Assembly (NCBI GenBank): GCA_007922195.1
Contig: ML681981.1
Span: forward strand, 15,199,940-15,263,939
DNA from: Podocnemis expansa
Taxonomy: Eukaryota; Chordata; Testudines; Podocnemididae
Direction of reading: 5' to 3'
DNA: 64,000 nt
Each line of letters starts with the position of its first letter. Position 1 is the stretch's first letter. The position numbers and the translations under genes were made by a program. Shown here piece after piece: positions 23,387-34,245 of the stretch. The notes under the pieces are model-generated. The model saw only the letters and a program-made list of their open reading frames with translations, did no database searches and had not been told where the DNA came from.

Positions 23387-24704
23387 TATAAGAAACTATA
23401 TTACGTGGTAAAATTAACAAACAGAAGGTGATTCAAAGAAGAGAATTAAGTGATCAGAAGAATTGATATGTAAGGAAAGACTTAAAAAAAACCCCTCAGT
23501 ATTGAAAGGTATAAGACACAACCTGATCCCATTCCAACTGACATAGCACAATTCCCATAGAAATCAACAGGTGTACAATAAGGTCATGCAGAAAGAAAGA
23601 AAAAAATTGTTTGGTTGTTACTGGGAGTTAGGGAGTCATGGGTGTGTAAAGCCTGGGATGAAATACTATAAGAATGAGGTTGATATCTCAACATATCAAG
23701 ATATAGCCTGGTTCTTTCTACCTCTGCTGTTCTTCAAAGCTGCAGCAGCACCAGACTAACAAGCTATGTTTATGGTCATAGCTATATTGTACTGCCACTT
23801 TTGAAGAAATGTGCAGCTGGTTTGCTTTGACAGGGGAATGGTCTGGGCAGCCTAACTGCTCTTGTTCCTCTCTAACATAGATGCTCTATGCAGAGTATTA
23901 TCATAATGTTATAGCTCCACCTCTGCTGTCTTGAACTTACCTACATTGACCTAGGATTCTGCCTCTGCCATATTCAAGGATTTCTAGCTCCTAAGAAATT
24001 TCCTTATTGGAGATTTGATTTGCCATGTTACGTGAGAAAGTTTGTTCATACCCCCAGGAGCCTTCTGACATGGTGAATCATATTTAAAAGTCCCTTAAAA
24101 TCTTTAAAAGTCCCTTAGTAATTCCCATAGATAGAACATCTACCCCCAATGAACTTTGATCCAGGACTACTAACCATAAGACCAGCTCTTCTGTTCTGCA
24201 CCCTCCTGCCCCCACCCCCATCTTATCTTTCAAAATTTGGAAGTCAAATCAGGCAATAACTGCTAGCAGATTGGGGAAGAGGGGGTTGTGAATTTTTTGT
24301 GTGAGTAATAAGTGTACTTTTGTGGAGTGGCACTCTTGAAGGTAAGATCTCCTTTCTTAATTTACCTTAGCATATAGCTTCATTAAAAATGAAACGCTGT
24401 TTGAGATTTATTATAAAAGGTCAGATGCAAGACCTCCTAGAGCATTATTGGTTTGAGTCCTTTAATCATAATATTCATTATCAGTGTTTCATCCTGTGAC
24501 TGTTAAGAGAGTTTCAAAGGTTTGTAGTCTCACATGTGATTTGCAGAACATTTTAAAGTGATGCTTAGCCTTTTCAGTTGTCGTAAGCTCATACTTAACT
24601 TGTATTGGCTGGAACTATCCTTGATATTCCATTAATTTCCCTATTTGTCCTTGTGTCCTTGAAGGGTGTGGGTTTTGGGTTTTTTTTTTTAAGTTTCTCT
24701 TGGT
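23387..24704. other. RNLS intron 4, no gene recognised
   Basis: Nothing supported apart from chance open frames. Confidence 0.45.
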
Positions 24705-24775
24705 TAACATTGAGTGCCACACAACTGCTTGTTGTTTTTTTACTGGACTAGACTAACACGGCTATCCCTTTTGAA
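24705..24775 (+). mobile_element. Penelope-like terminal fragment
   Basis: 'gtgccacacaactgcttgtt', then 'actggactagactaacacgg' and 'ctatcccttttg'. The extreme 3' end of the PLE family, preserving the outermost bases. Confidence 0.75.
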
Positions 24776-25764
24776 ATTGGTTAACATTGGTCTTTATTGA
24801 TGAACATAATGACATTTTGTTATTAAAAATATTTCTCTCAGTGTGATCACAACTTGATTAAAATCCATTCAGCCACTTCAAATTTAAGAGTGATTATTTA
24901 AATACAAAAGAAGACTTCAATTCTGATTTTATAAGGCACTTCCTTGGTCACAAAGAAGTTAAAATTGACTTAACATTGCAGTTTGAAATCTTTTATTATT
25001 TGCATGATATTTTCAAAAGCTAAGTTTTAGTTATCTCTGAACTCAATAACTTACTCAGCTGGGCATTTTTAGATAGATGGAATTTGCACAGGACAACATG
25101 TTTATAATTCTAATCTGAAAAAGTAGCCAGAGAATCTCTCCTGCTAAGCAGAAGAATTAATTATCCATTTTTTCAATAATTTTCTTAATTCACAAAGAAT
25201 CAACACTGATTACAATAAATATCTCCAGGGTCTACTAGTTGTCACCATCCTCAATTTTCAATTGAGAACAATTTGCAAAAAGTAATGTTTGAATTCCTAA
25301 AATGATTCCTGCTAACTTTCATATTGTAGGTGTTGATATTCCTTGGCCTTTACAGAGTGGTATAAAAGATTTATTAATGTTGACAGCATTCTGTATAGTG
25401 CTCAAGGATAAAATGAACATTTAAATCACTTCTGAGATGATAAACAGTAGGAACCATTTCTGTATTTAAAAACTTAGAGGATTTTTGATAATTCTTTATC
25501 TTAATTGTTTCACTGTTAGTATTTTACAAGATTCTGGTATTTCCCCAAAGACTTTTTCATGGAGTCATGACAGTAGATTCCTCAGCAGATGCAAGCCTAA
25601 ACATACCCATTAACGCTTCTACAGACAGTAATCTTAATGGGGTTCTACAATGCTTAAAGTAAGATTGATTTTAAGGTACATAGATTTGAAGCCAGTGTAT
25701 TCCTGGCAAGGAGGCACTATAGTCTGGACAAGTTTTCCAAACTCTCTAAAATGTTGTAAAAGTT
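24776..25764. other. RNLS intron 4, no gene recognised
   Basis: AT-rich sequence with no recognised feature. Confidence 0.45.
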
Positions 25765-27390
25765 AGTGTCTAGCAAGAGACATAAAAGGCAATAAGAAGA
25801 GGTTCAATAAATAAATTATGAGAAAGAAGATGCAACATATAGGTCTTCAACATTGTGGGGAAGGAAGGCTAATAGCAGATGGCACCAAGAAGGATGAAGT
25901 GTTCAATACCTGTTTTGCTTCAACCATTAGTCGAAAGGTAAATTGTGACCAGGTTCTTAATGTAATTAATATTAACAAGAAGAGGGAAGGAATGCACATC
26001 AAAAATAGGGTAAATACAGGTTAAAGACTATTTAGATAAGCTAAATATATTCAATTCAGCAGGGCCTGATGAAATTGACCCCAGTGTAGCTAAGGAGCTA
26101 GCTGAAAAAATCTTGGAATTGTTATCAGTTGTCTTCAAAAACTCCTGGAAGATCAGTGAGGTCCTAAATGATTGACGATGGAAAAACATGGTGCTTGTCT
26201 TTAAAAAGAAGAAGTAGGATCCAAGAGATTACACACCAATCAGCCTAACTTCATTAGTTGCAAAGATACTAGAACAAGTTATTAAATGATCAGTGTGAAA
26301 GCACCAAGAGGATTAAAAGTAACAGCTAGTATGCATTTGTCAAGAGTAAGCCATACTAAACCAAGCTAGTTTCCTTCTATGACAGGGCTACTGGGTTCCT
26401 GGATGGGGGAAGCAATAGCTGTGATATATCTTGATTTACAGCTTTTGACACAGTCTTACCTGGCATTTTCAAAAATACTTGGGAAAAGTGGTCTAGGTGA
26501 AATTACTATGAGGTGGGTGCTTAGCTTTTTGAAAGACCTTACTAAAGGAGCAGTTATTAATTGTTTTCTCTCAAACAGGGAAAGTATTTAGTTGGATCAC
26601 ACAGGCACTGTAATGATTGGCATAATGCAGTGGAGAGTATGCTTATAAAATATGCAGATGACATCAAGACTGGAGTGGTTGCAAGCACTTTGGAGAACAG
26701 GACTAGAATTCAAAACAACCTTAAATTGAAGAATTGGTCAGAAATCAACAGGATCAAATTAAGTAAAGACAAGTGCAAAAATACTCAAGGAGCAAATGTC
26801 AAGTGCACAACCACAGAAACGAAGAAAAATAATCTAAGCAGTAGGACTCTTTAATAACAGGATCTAGAGATTATAGTGGATCACAAATTGAATATGAATT
26901 AATAATGTGATGTAGCTGTGAAAAAAAGCTAATATCATTCCAGGGTGCATTAACAATAGTGTTTTCTGTAAGACACAACAGGCAACCGTCATGCTCTACT
27001 TGTCACTGGTTGGGTTTAGCTAGAGTAAAGTGGCGAGTTCTGGGCATGACGTCTTAGGCAAAATGTGGACAAATGGGAGAATCCAGAGGAAAGCTACAAA
27101 TATGATGGAAGGTTTAGAAATTGTGGTGTTAAGGATTGCTAACAGAACAGTTTTCCACATTGGGGGTGGGGGGAAGTGGGACAAGAAGTAATCAGCTTAG
27201 TCCACAGCAAGAGTGATGTAGGTTAGATATTAAGAAAACGTTCCAGCTAGAAGGGTGGAATTCCCATCAGTGGAGGGTTGTAAGAACCTGTATAAACAGC
27301 TGTGAGGGCTAGGCTAGGTTTACTTGGTCCTGGACTAGATGACCTCTTGAGGTCCTTTTCAGCTCTACATTTCTATGATTCTGTGATCTT
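25765..27390 (+). mobile_element. Old CR1 ORF2 fragment to 3' end
   Basis: It aligns by eye with the intact ORF2 from the '[16 protein letters not shown]' region ('ctagcaagagacataaaagg') through 'gggcctgatgaaattgaccc', 'ccaatcagcctaacttcatt', 'gatatatcttgatttacagc' and 'aaatatgcagatgacatcaa' to the tail 'ctggactagatgacctcttg' and 'tttctatgattctgtgat'. The RT motifs are recognisable as Y-L-D-L and Y-A-D-D. The frames are broken by stops and indels (for example 'gattgacgatgg' at about 26170). Confidence 0.9.
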
Positions 27391-27461
27391 CATCCAACCA
27401 TGGAGCCGTTATTTTGCAGGGATCACTTCAAGCACTGACGATCCTAAGGATTTTCACCCCT

Positions 27462-27755
27462 TTATTCTGCTGAAACACAGAGTTCTCTTGACAGTCCTTT
27501 CTGAGGATCTACAATATCAGCAGCACCCTTCCTTTTGGCCATATAGTCCACTTTCACAGAAGGTAGCTTGCGAGGAGTAGGAATGTGCCATAAGATCCAT
27601 AAAACAAGCATCTTAAATTGATACTTAGCATACCATCTGCTTTGTCTGGAAACCATATTGTTGCAAACTACAGAGTGTGTGGCAGTGAAACCCATAAATT
27701 GCATACCTTGTGGATCTTGCAAATGAGTTATCTTGTTGGAGATGATGAATAGCAC
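27462..27755 (-). other. Unrecognised open frame, possible processed pseudogene
   Basis: A 97-codon open frame on the - strand contains 'MGFTATHSVVCNNMVSRQSR' and 'KVDYMAKRKGAADIVDPQ'. The codon texture looks more protein-like than its surroundings, but I recognise no family and see no splice signals. Frames upstream on the same strand carry several stops. It could be a decayed retrocopy or chance. Confidence 0.25.
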
Positions 27756-28077
27756 CCAGGTCTAATACATGTGCCTCCCAAATATTTGCATGCTAGGACA
27801 TTGGAAACTGTGTAATCAGCATTTCCAGGCAACTTATCAGGGTCACACATCAAAACTATTTAAATATTCCTACCAAATCCTCTCTCAGGGTAAACATGGA
27901 ACACATGGCTACAAATAATAAGATACATGATAATCTGGCTTGTCTTTCATTTACCCCCATGCTTCAGCAGATCAAAAGTGTCAGTATTATGCTTTTGAGG
28001 GTCACTGAGACGCTAGCAATATTTTGTTGCAGTTTGGTGTGGCATCGTATCATGTATCAGCTATTTATCTGATTTAG

Positions 28078-28175
28078 GTTTGAGATTTTTGAGGATGACT
28101 TTGGCGCAGGTGCTTATGCTTTCCTTTACTCTGTGCTGCGCACACACATGGAAGCACATGGGTATTTTAAGGCAG
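28078..28175 (+). other. Orphan exon-like segment inside RNLS intron 4
   Basis: A 98-bp block lies between an acceptor-like 'tttatctgatttag' and a donor-like GCAG|GTAAGC. It is open in one frame (one base, 32 codons, one base) and reads 'FEIFEDDFGAGAYAF' followed by 'LRTHMEAHGYFKA'. It retains CpG dinucleotides and is markedly less AT-rich than its surroundings. It is not any part of renalase that I recognise, and I cannot name a family. No partner exon is obvious nearby. It could be an exon of an overlapping same-strand gene, an alternative RNLS exon, or a captured exon fragment. Confidence 0.4.
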
Positions 28176-29234
28176 GTAAGCAGGTTGCCAATTGTCATTT
28201 CAAGAGGTCAGGGTTCCTGCTGTTTATGATTTCATTTTGTATTATGAATGGCTCCACATGTACCCTTAAGAAAAACATAACACAGAGGAACTTCGTCTTT
28301 TGAGCAGCAACATTTGTTACAGCATATTGACAGTAGGTGATGTTTGTTTATGTTCTGTTTCTTTATATGCATGCTATTGGAGTTCAGCAGCAAAGTATAA
28401 TCTTTAAGAATCCCTATTTCTGTACTGCTCTGACACCTCAGAGACCTCTTTTTCAGGGCAGTATTTGTGATTGTCCTGATTCTAAGTGTGGAGGGACAGT
28501 GGGGACCAGATTTTCAGTTTAGATGCATAATTAAGTGACTAAAATGTGTGTACAGTTTCAGGCCTAATTCACAAATGCTGTTATTCAAGATGCATTTAAA
28601 ACTGGATAATTTTGTACACAGATGGCCACTTTTGTGTGATTTCCTGTTTAATATGCACAGTGACACTTGTATATGTGATGGGCCTTTTGTTTGCATACTT
28701 AATCTCTTTAAAAAATATAGTTGAAAGAGGTCACTGAAAGAGGCATTACAAAATGAAGAGTTAATGAAAGGGTAATAGGAAAGACATTCCTGATGTGTGA
28801 TATGGAAGAGGCAATATGAAATCATTGCCTAACTTCATGAGGGAAATATTTTTTTCTCCTTAAAATAGGTATCTCAGGCTGTCCTGTCTGTTAACGACTG
28901 TGTTTTACTTTGGATATATAGATATGAGATGAGGGTACATGGTAGTAAATCCTTTACTAGTATACATACTTCACATAGCTATTTTCATCTATGGATTAAT
29001 TCTGGACTGCTACTGAGCTGTGGGAATATAGATCCTGAGAACCTACATTACAGCAAGTACTGTTCATTGAATCATCATTCAGTACAAAACATATTGCATG
29101 TTATCAGTTAAGGAATATGATGGGGAAAGTGTTTTTTTTTTTTAAATGTTAAGAACAAATGATGTGGCTGGAATTCAGTGCTGTGATCTACAAACTCCTA
29201 AGCTGCAACTGTGATTCTCGCATCATCTTCCCGG
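28176..29234. other. RNLS intron 4, no gene recognised
   Basis: The frame of the exon-like block stays open past its donor to about 28304, but without similarity to anything recognised. Confidence 0.4.
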
Positions 29235-29335
29235 GCTTTAGAGAGGCCACTTAACTTTTCTGCCTTAGTTTCTTGGTTGTTAAAAATGGGGATAATATCT
29301 AAACTCAGGTATGCTGTGAGGATAATTTGAGTAGG
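29235..29335 (+). mobile_element. MIR SINE core
   Basis: 'aggccacttaacttttctgc', 'cttagtttcttggttg' and 'aaaaatggggataatatcta', then 'tgctgtgaggataatttgag', follow the MIR core in order and orientation. An ancient amniote SINE. Confidence 0.7.
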
Positions 29336-29420
29336 ACTTGATTATGAATAGACTGTTTCTGAATCTGCTACCCTTCATATCTTACAATCACGTCCACCTC
29401 CCTGTTTGCACAAGGCAACT

Positions 29421-29534
29421 GAAAAGTATTAAATAGTATCATATGACAGTATTAAATAGTATCAAAAAGTATTAAATAGTATCAAAATAGTATCAAAAAG
29501 TATTAAATAGTATTTAAAAGTATTAAATAGTATC
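29421..29534. repeat. AT-rich tandem repeat at the CR1 5' junction
   Basis: Five copies of GTATTAAATAGTAT occur at spacings of 20-31 bp, within irregular units of about 20 bp. The array runs directly into the first copy of the CR1 leader at 29535. Confidence 0.85.
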
Positions 29535-29886
29535 AAAGCCAGTGGCTGAGCGACCAGAGGGAGCTTGCGAACAGGGGACAGCAAACAGGGGAGTTTGAGA
29601 GGGAAGGAGTTTGTGAAGCCCCGAGAAGGAGGTGAAGGCGATCCCCTAGCTGAAAGCAGCAAGGGACAGAGTGTGCTTGGGTGAGGGTTTGCTAACTGTG
29701 TGTGTTTGTCTGTTTGACTTTTCCCTTACAGCTGACTTCTGTTAGTTGTTTCTTACTGTGGGTGGGGGCTGCTTGCACCATTGTTCCCTGATCACCTTTG
29801 TGCACCAGCCTCAATCAGCCTTGTGATCAGCCTTCCCCTGTGTGTTTAACAAGGGGCCAGGCCTGACCTAGGCAGAGAAGGCTTTA
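29535..29886 (+). promoter_or_regulatory. CR1 leader, first (upstream) copy
   Basis: It starts 'aaagccagtggctgagcgac' and continues 'cagagggagcttgcgaacag'. The same sequence restarts exactly 352 bp downstream. After the shared part of about 90 bp, this copy contains a GT-rich stretch, 'tgtttgacttttcccttacag' and a GC-rich end, up to 'agaaggctttaaaag'. Because the 5' UTR of a LINE carries its internal promoter, this could be an extra promoter unit. The 'gtgagg ... cccttacag' stretch at about 29681-29731 also resembles a short intron. Confidence 0.7.
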
Positions 29887-29983
29887 AAAGCCAGTGGCTG
29901 AGCGACCAGAGGGAGCTTGTGAACAGGGGACAGCAAACAGGGGAGTTTGAGAGGGAGTTAGGGAAGGAGTTTGTGAAACCACA
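29887..29983 (+). promoter_or_regulatory. CR1 leader, second copy, joined to ORF1
   Basis: Repeats the first 90 or so bases of the leader with few changes ('gcttgcg' to 'gcttgtg') and an 11-bp expansion around 'gagagggagttagggaagg'. It then diverges and runs straight into the ORF1 ATG at 29984 in an ACAATGG context, a reasonable initiation site. Confidence 0.75.
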
Positions 29984-31048
29984 ATGGTGAAGAGGAGCCG
30001 CACTGCGGCCAGCGCCCCTTCTGTCTCTTCTACCTGTGCCTGTAGCCAGACAGACATCCTGACCATAGATATCTTTACCCAGACCCTGGTGTGGACTTGC
30101 AGGGACTGCAGCCTGCAGTTCCCTGTCTCCAACGATCAGGCTGGGGAGATGAATCGATGTGACAGGTGCCTGCTGGTGGAATCTCTCAGGAGGCAGGTGG
30201 GAGAGTTACAGGAGGAGGTGTCTCGGCTTAGGAGTATCCACACCCTGGAGAAGTTCCTCGACAGCATCCACGAGGAGAAGTGCAAGAAGGAGGGCACTGA
30301 CCAGGTACCAGAGACTACTGCCACAACACTGGAGCTGGATGGGGAGCCTGTGGCAGGGGGAGGACACTGGCAGCTGGTTACCTCTGGCGGTAGGCAGTGC
30401 TCCACCCCTGCCCACAACCCACCCTCTGTTGTGGTGAAGAATCGTTATGCGGTGCTAGAGATGGTGAAGGAGGTAGAAGAGGAGAGGCCATGCACCCCCG
30501 AGGCTGGGAGGATCACAGCCACCACAGCTAGGAGGAAACGTAGAGTTGTGGTGGTTGGGGACTCACTTCTGAGGGGGACGGAGGCACCCATCTGTCGCCC
30601 TGACAAGATCTCTCGAGAGGTATGCTGCCTGCCAGGTGCCCGCATCCGAGACGTTACGGAGGGATTGTCGAGAATCATCCGCCCCTCTGACTACTACCCC
30701 ATGCTTCTCATCCATGTCGGAACCAATGATACTGCGAGAGGTGATCCTCGGCAGATCAAAGGTGACTTCAGGGCTCTGGGAGCGCGGGTGAAGGAGTTTG
30801 GAGCACAGGTGGTGTTCTCCTCGATTCTTCCGATCAAGGGTAGAGGCCTGAGCAGAGACAGATGCATCCTGGAGATGAACGTTTGGCTGCGAAGATGGTG
30901 TCGTCAGGAGGGCTTTGGCTTCCTCGACCATGGGTTGCTGTTTCAGGAAGAAGGACTGCTAGGCAGAGATGGACTCCATCTTTCGAGGAAGGGGAAGAGC
31001 GTATTTGGACGCAGACTGGCTGACCTAGTGAGGAGGGCTTTAAACTAG
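29984..31048 (+). CDS. CR1 ORF1 protein with SGNH esterase domain
   Basis: CR1 ORF1 proteins bind element RNA and assist retrotransposition in the ribonucleoprotein. This 354-residue frame begins with a real ATG. Residues 1-62 contain two CxxC pairs (C39/C42 and C59/C62), a PHD- or zinc-ribbon-like unit. Residues 64-85 form a short amphipathic, Leu- and Val-rich segment ([15 protein letters not shown]) likely to make a coiled coil. A disordered Pro/Glu-rich linker follows. From about 187 there is an SGNH/GDSL-type esterase: G-D-S with nucleophile S194, G-T-N-D with N248, and D329-G-L-H332 as the acid-base pair. All four signature positions are present, so an active fold is plausible. Esterase-type ORF1 is established for CR1 clades of reptiles and birds. 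The stop TAG is followed 45 nt later by the open frame of ORF2 in another phase. Confidence 0.9.
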   Translation: MVKRSRTAASAPSVSSTCACSQTDILTIDIFTQTLVWTCRDCSLQFPVSNDQAGEMNRCDRCLLVESLRRQVGELQEEVSRLRSIHTLEKFLDSIHEEKCKKEGTDQVPETTATTLELDGEPVAGGGHWQLVTSGGRQCSTPAHNPPSVVVKNRYAVLEMVKEVEEERPCTPEAGRITATTARRKRRVVVVGDSLLRGTEAPICRPDKISREVCCLPGARIRDVTEGLSRIIRPSDYYPMLLIHVGTNDTARGDPRQIKGDFRALGARVKEFGAQVVFSSILPIKGRGLSRDRCILEMNVWLRRWCRQEGFGFLDHGLLFQEEGLLGRDGLHLSRKGKSVFGRRLADLVRRALN

Positions 31049-31113
31049 GTCTGAAGGGGGAAGGAGACCAAAGCCCACAGGTAAGTGACTATGTGGGAGA
31101 CCAGGGGGATGGG

Positions 31114-34089
31114 ATGGAACTTGGGGGGTGCCGGGACTGTAACTACAGGGATAGAAGAGAGGATAATTGGAACATGTGGGGGGAATCAAATAACTTTCTT
31201 AGATGCTCTAATGAAGCCCTAATGCCTGAGGCAGGTGGGGGAGGTCAACACCAAAAGAAAATCCAGGGAGGTAGATACAATAGAATTGAATGTCAAAATG
31301 GGAAAGTAGGGCAATCAGCTGGGTATCTTAGGTGCCTATACACAAATGCAAGGAGCCTGGGAAACAAGCAGGAGGAATTGGTAGCACTAGCGCAGACAAA
31401 GAACTATGACATGATTGGGATAACAGAGACGTGGTGGAATAGTTTGCATGACTGGAGCTCTGCAATAGATGGGTATAAACTGTTCAGGAAGGACAGGCAG
31501 GGAAGGAAAGGGGGAGGAGTAGCACTATATGTAAAGGAGCTCTATGACTGCTCAGAGCTTCATTATGAAAGTGGAAACAAGCCAGTTGAAAGTCTGTGGG
31601 TTAAGTTTAGAGGGGAGAGCAACAAGGGGGATGTTGTGGTAGGTGTCTGCTACAGACCACCAGCTCAGAAGGAGGAAGTGGATGAGGCATTCTGTGTACA
31701 ACTAACAGAAGTTTCTAGAGCACAGGCCCTGGTTCTCATGGGGGACTTCAATTACCCTGACATCTGCTGGAAGGCCAATACAGCAGTGCACAGGCAATCC
31801 AGGAAGTTTCTGGAGAGTGTTGAGGACAACTTCCTGGTACAAATGCTGGAGCAACCAACGAGGGGCCTTGCGCCTCTCGATCTGCTGCTCACAAATAGAG
31901 AAGAATTTATCAGGGAAGTAGAGGTCAATGGCAGCCTGGGTAGCAGTGACCATGAAATGATTGAGTTTAAGTTGATGATTAAAGGAAAGAAGGAAAGAAG
32001 CAAAACACAGACCCTGGACTTCAGAAAAGCAGATTTTGTCTCCCTCAGGGAACTGATGGGCAGGATCCCTTGGGAGGCTGATCTGAAGGGGAAAGGTGTC
32101 CAAGAGAGTTGGGTGCATTTTAAAGAAACCCTGCTAAGGGCACAGGAAGATACAATTCCGATAAGGAGAAAGCACAGCAAATGTGGAAGGCGCCCACTGT
32201 GGCTTAACAGAGAGCTCTGCACTGAGCTGAAGCATAAAAAGAACTCTTACAGGAAGTGGAAGCTAGGACAGATGACTAAGGAGGCATATAAAGACATTGC
32301 TCGGGACTGCAGGGATAAAATCAGAAAGGCCAAAGGACAAATGGAGTTGCGACTAGCAAGGGATGTGAAGGATAACAGGAAGGGGTTCTACAAGTATATC
32401 AATAACAAGAAGAGGATCAGGGATGGTGTAGGTCCCTTACTGAATGGGGCAGGCATCCTTGTGACAGAGGATGAGGAAAAAGCTGAAGTGCTCAATGCTT
32501 TTTTTAGTTCAGTTTTCACAAGCAAGGTCAGCTCCCAGCCCACTACACTAGGTACGGGGGACTGGGGAGAAGAAGAGAGGCCCTTGGTGACAGAAGGTCA
32601 GGTTAGGGACTGCTTAAAGAAACTAGATGTGCACAAGTCCATGGGGCCGGATGAACTGCATCCGAGGGTGCTGAGGGAGCTGGCTGATGAGATAGCAGTA
32701 CCGTTGGCCATTATCTTTGAAAACTCGTGGCGAACGGGGGAGGTGCCAGAGGACTGGAAAAAAGCAAATATAGTACCTATCTTCAAGAAAGGCAAAAAGG
32801 AGGATCCAGGGAATTACAGACCTGTCAGCCTCACCTCAATCCCTGGAAAAATCATGGAGCAGCTTCTCAAAGAATCCATCCTGAAACACTTGGAGGAACG
32901 TAGAGTAATCAGGAACAGTCAGCATGGATTTACCAAGGGTAAATCATGCCTGACCAACCTCATCACCTTCTATGATGAGATGACTGGATTTGTGGATGCG
33001 GGAAGAGCCGTTGATGTGATATACCTTGACTTTAGCAAGGCTTTTGATACGGTTTCCCACAGCATTCTCATTGGCAAATTAAGGAAGTATGGGTTAGATG
33101 CGTGGACTGTAAGGTGGATAGAAAACTGGCTAGAACAACGGTTTCAGCGTGTAGGAATCAATGGCTCCATGTCAAGTTGGCAGGCAGTAACGAGTGGTGT
33201 ACCCCAGGGGTCGGTCCTGGGGCCAGTTCTGTTCAATGTTTTCATTAATGATCTGGATGATGGGATAGATTGCACACTTAGTAAGTTTGCAGATGATACC
33301 AAACTGGGGGGAACGGTAGACACCCTAGAGGGCAGAGACAGGATTCAGGGAGACCTAGACAAACTGGAGCAGTGGGCCAAGAGGAATCTCATGAGGTTCA
33401 ACAAGGATAAGTGTAAAATCCTGCACTTGGGACGAAAAAACCCCATGTACTGCTACAGGCTGGGGAGTGATCAGCTAAATAGCAGCACTGGAGAAAAGGA
33501 CCTGGGAGTCATGGTGGATGGGAAGCTGGACATGAGTCAGCAGTGTGCTCTTGCTGCCAAAAAGGCCAATGGCATACTGGGCTGCATCAGAAGAAGTGTT
33601 GCCAGCAGATCAAGGGATGTGATCATTCCCCTCTATTCTGCACTAGTGAGGCCACATCTAGAATACTGTGTCCAGTTTTGGGCTCCCCACTACAAAAAGG
33701 ACATGGACAAATTAGAGAGAGTCCAGCAGAGGGCAACCAAAATGATCAAAGGGCTGGAGCACAAGCCCTATGAAGAAAGACTGAAGGAACTAGGCTTATT
33801 TAGCCTGCAGAAGAGAAGACTGAGGGGGGATTTGATAGCAACCTTCAACTACTTGAAGGGTTGCTCCAAGGAGGAGGGAGCTCGACTGTTCTCGGTAGTA
33901 ACAGAGGGCAGAACGAGAAGCAATGGCTTCAAGTTACAGCTGGGGCGGTCCAGGCTGGATATTAGGAAAAACTTCCTTACTAGGCGAGTGGTGAAGCATT
34001 GGAATAAGCTGCCTAGGGAGGTGGTGGAATCTCCATCTCTGGAGGTGTTCAAGTCCCAGCTGGACAAAACACTGACTGGGATGATCTAA
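31114..34089 (+). CDS. CR1 ORF2 protein: endonuclease and reverse transcriptase
   Basis: This protein nicks target DNA and primes reverse transcription of the element RNA. The frame is open from 31093, but the codon there is GTG; the first ATG is at 31114, giving 991 residues. Residue numbers here count from 31093. An APE-type endonuclease comes first: '[15 protein letters not shown]', E112 in 'ITETWW', G-D-F-N220 in '[11 protein letters not shown]', and S-S-D286-H287. The RT follows: '[18 protein letters not shown]', '[13 protein letters not shown]', D646 in '[12 protein letters not shown]', '[11 protein letters not shown]', and F-A-D734-D735. The C-terminal CR1 block '[20 protein letters not shown]' ends in 'LDKTLTGMI'. 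All catalytic residues are present and there are no internal stops. Translation may use reinitiation after ORF1, since the reading phases differ. Confidence 0.93.
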   Translation: MELGGCRDCNYRDRREDNWNMWGESNNFLRCSNEALMPEAGGGGQHQKKIQGGRYNRIECQNGKVGQSAGYLRCLYTNARSLGNKQEELVALAQTKNYDMIGITETWWNSLHDWSSAIDGYKLFRKDRQGRKGGGVALYVKELYDCSELHYESGNKPVESLWVKFRGESNKGDVVVGVCYRPPAQKEEVDEAFCVQLTEVSRAQALVLMGDFNYPDICWKANTAVHRQSRKFLESVEDNFLVQMLEQPTRGLAPLDLLLTNREEFIREVEVNGSLGSSDHEMIEFKLMIKGKKERSKTQTLDFRKADFVSLRELMGRIPWEADLKGKGVQESWVHFKETLLRAQEDTIPIRRKHSKCGRRPLWLNRELCTELKHKKNSYRKWKLGQMTKEAYKDIARDCRDKIRKAKGQMELRLARDVKDNRKGFYKYINNKKRIRDGVGPLLNGAGILVTEDEEKAEVLNAFFSSVFTSKVSSQPTTLGTGDWGEEERPLVTEGQVRDCLKKLDVHKSMGPDELHPRVLRELADEIAVPLAIIFENSWRTGEVPEDWKKANIVPIFKKGKKEDPGNYRPVSLTSIPGKIMEQLLKESILKHLEERRVIRNSQHGFTKGKSCLTNLITFYDEMTGFVDAGRAVDVIYLDFSKAFDTVSHSILIGKLRKYGLDAWTVRWIENWLEQRFQRVGINGSMSSWQAVTSGVPQGSVLGPVLFNVFINDLDDGIDCTLSKFADDTKLGGTVDTLEGRDRIQGDLDKLEQWAKRNLMRFNKDKCKILHLGRKNPMYCYRLGSDQLNSSTGEKDLGVMVDGKLDMSQQCALAAKKANGILGCIRRSVASRSRDVIIPLYSALVRPHLEYCVQFWAPHYKKDMDKLERVQQRATKMIKGLEHKPYEERLKELGLFSLQKRRLRGDLIATFNYLKGCSKEEGARLFSVVTEGRTRSNGFKLQLGRSRLDIRKNFLTRRVVKHWNKLPREVVESPSLEVFKSQLDKTLTGMI

Positions 34090-34177
34090 TGGGAGTGGTC
34101 CTGCTTTTTTTGGCAGGGGGTTGGACTAGATGACCTCGTGGGGTCCCTTCCAACCCTATGATTCTATGATTCTATGA
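34090..34177 (+). repeat. CR1 3' UTR and octamer tail
   Basis: A short 3' UTR containing 'ggcagggggttggactagat' and 'cttccaaccct' ends in about two and a half ATTCTATG repeats. This is the conserved hairpin-plus-octamer end recognised by the CR1 reverse transcriptase. Confidence 0.9.
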
Positions 34178-34245
34178 CTGTCAAGACTACTTATGTCTGA
34201 GACAGTGTTTTGTATCAGCAGATCTCAGAAGTACTGCACCATCGT

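Larger units (their letters stand above)
29535..34177 (+). mobile_element. Long, apparently intact CR1 LINE
   Basis: The unit comprises a tandemly duplicated leader (29535-29983), ORF1 (29984-31048), a 65-bp spacer to the first ATG of ORF2 (31114), ORF2 (to 34089), and a short 3' UTR with 'gggggttggactagatgacc' ending in ATTCTATG-type repeats. No poly(A) tail or target duplication is expected for CR1. Both frames are open with all signature residues present, so this is a recently inserted copy. Sister copies are 6345-6578 and 45975-46893. It lies within RNLS intron 4 in the sense orientation. Confidence 0.93.

Noticed and set aside
31093..31113. ORF2 start at 31093
   Set aside because: The codon is GTG. 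The first ATG in frame is at 31114, the more likely start in a eukaryote.
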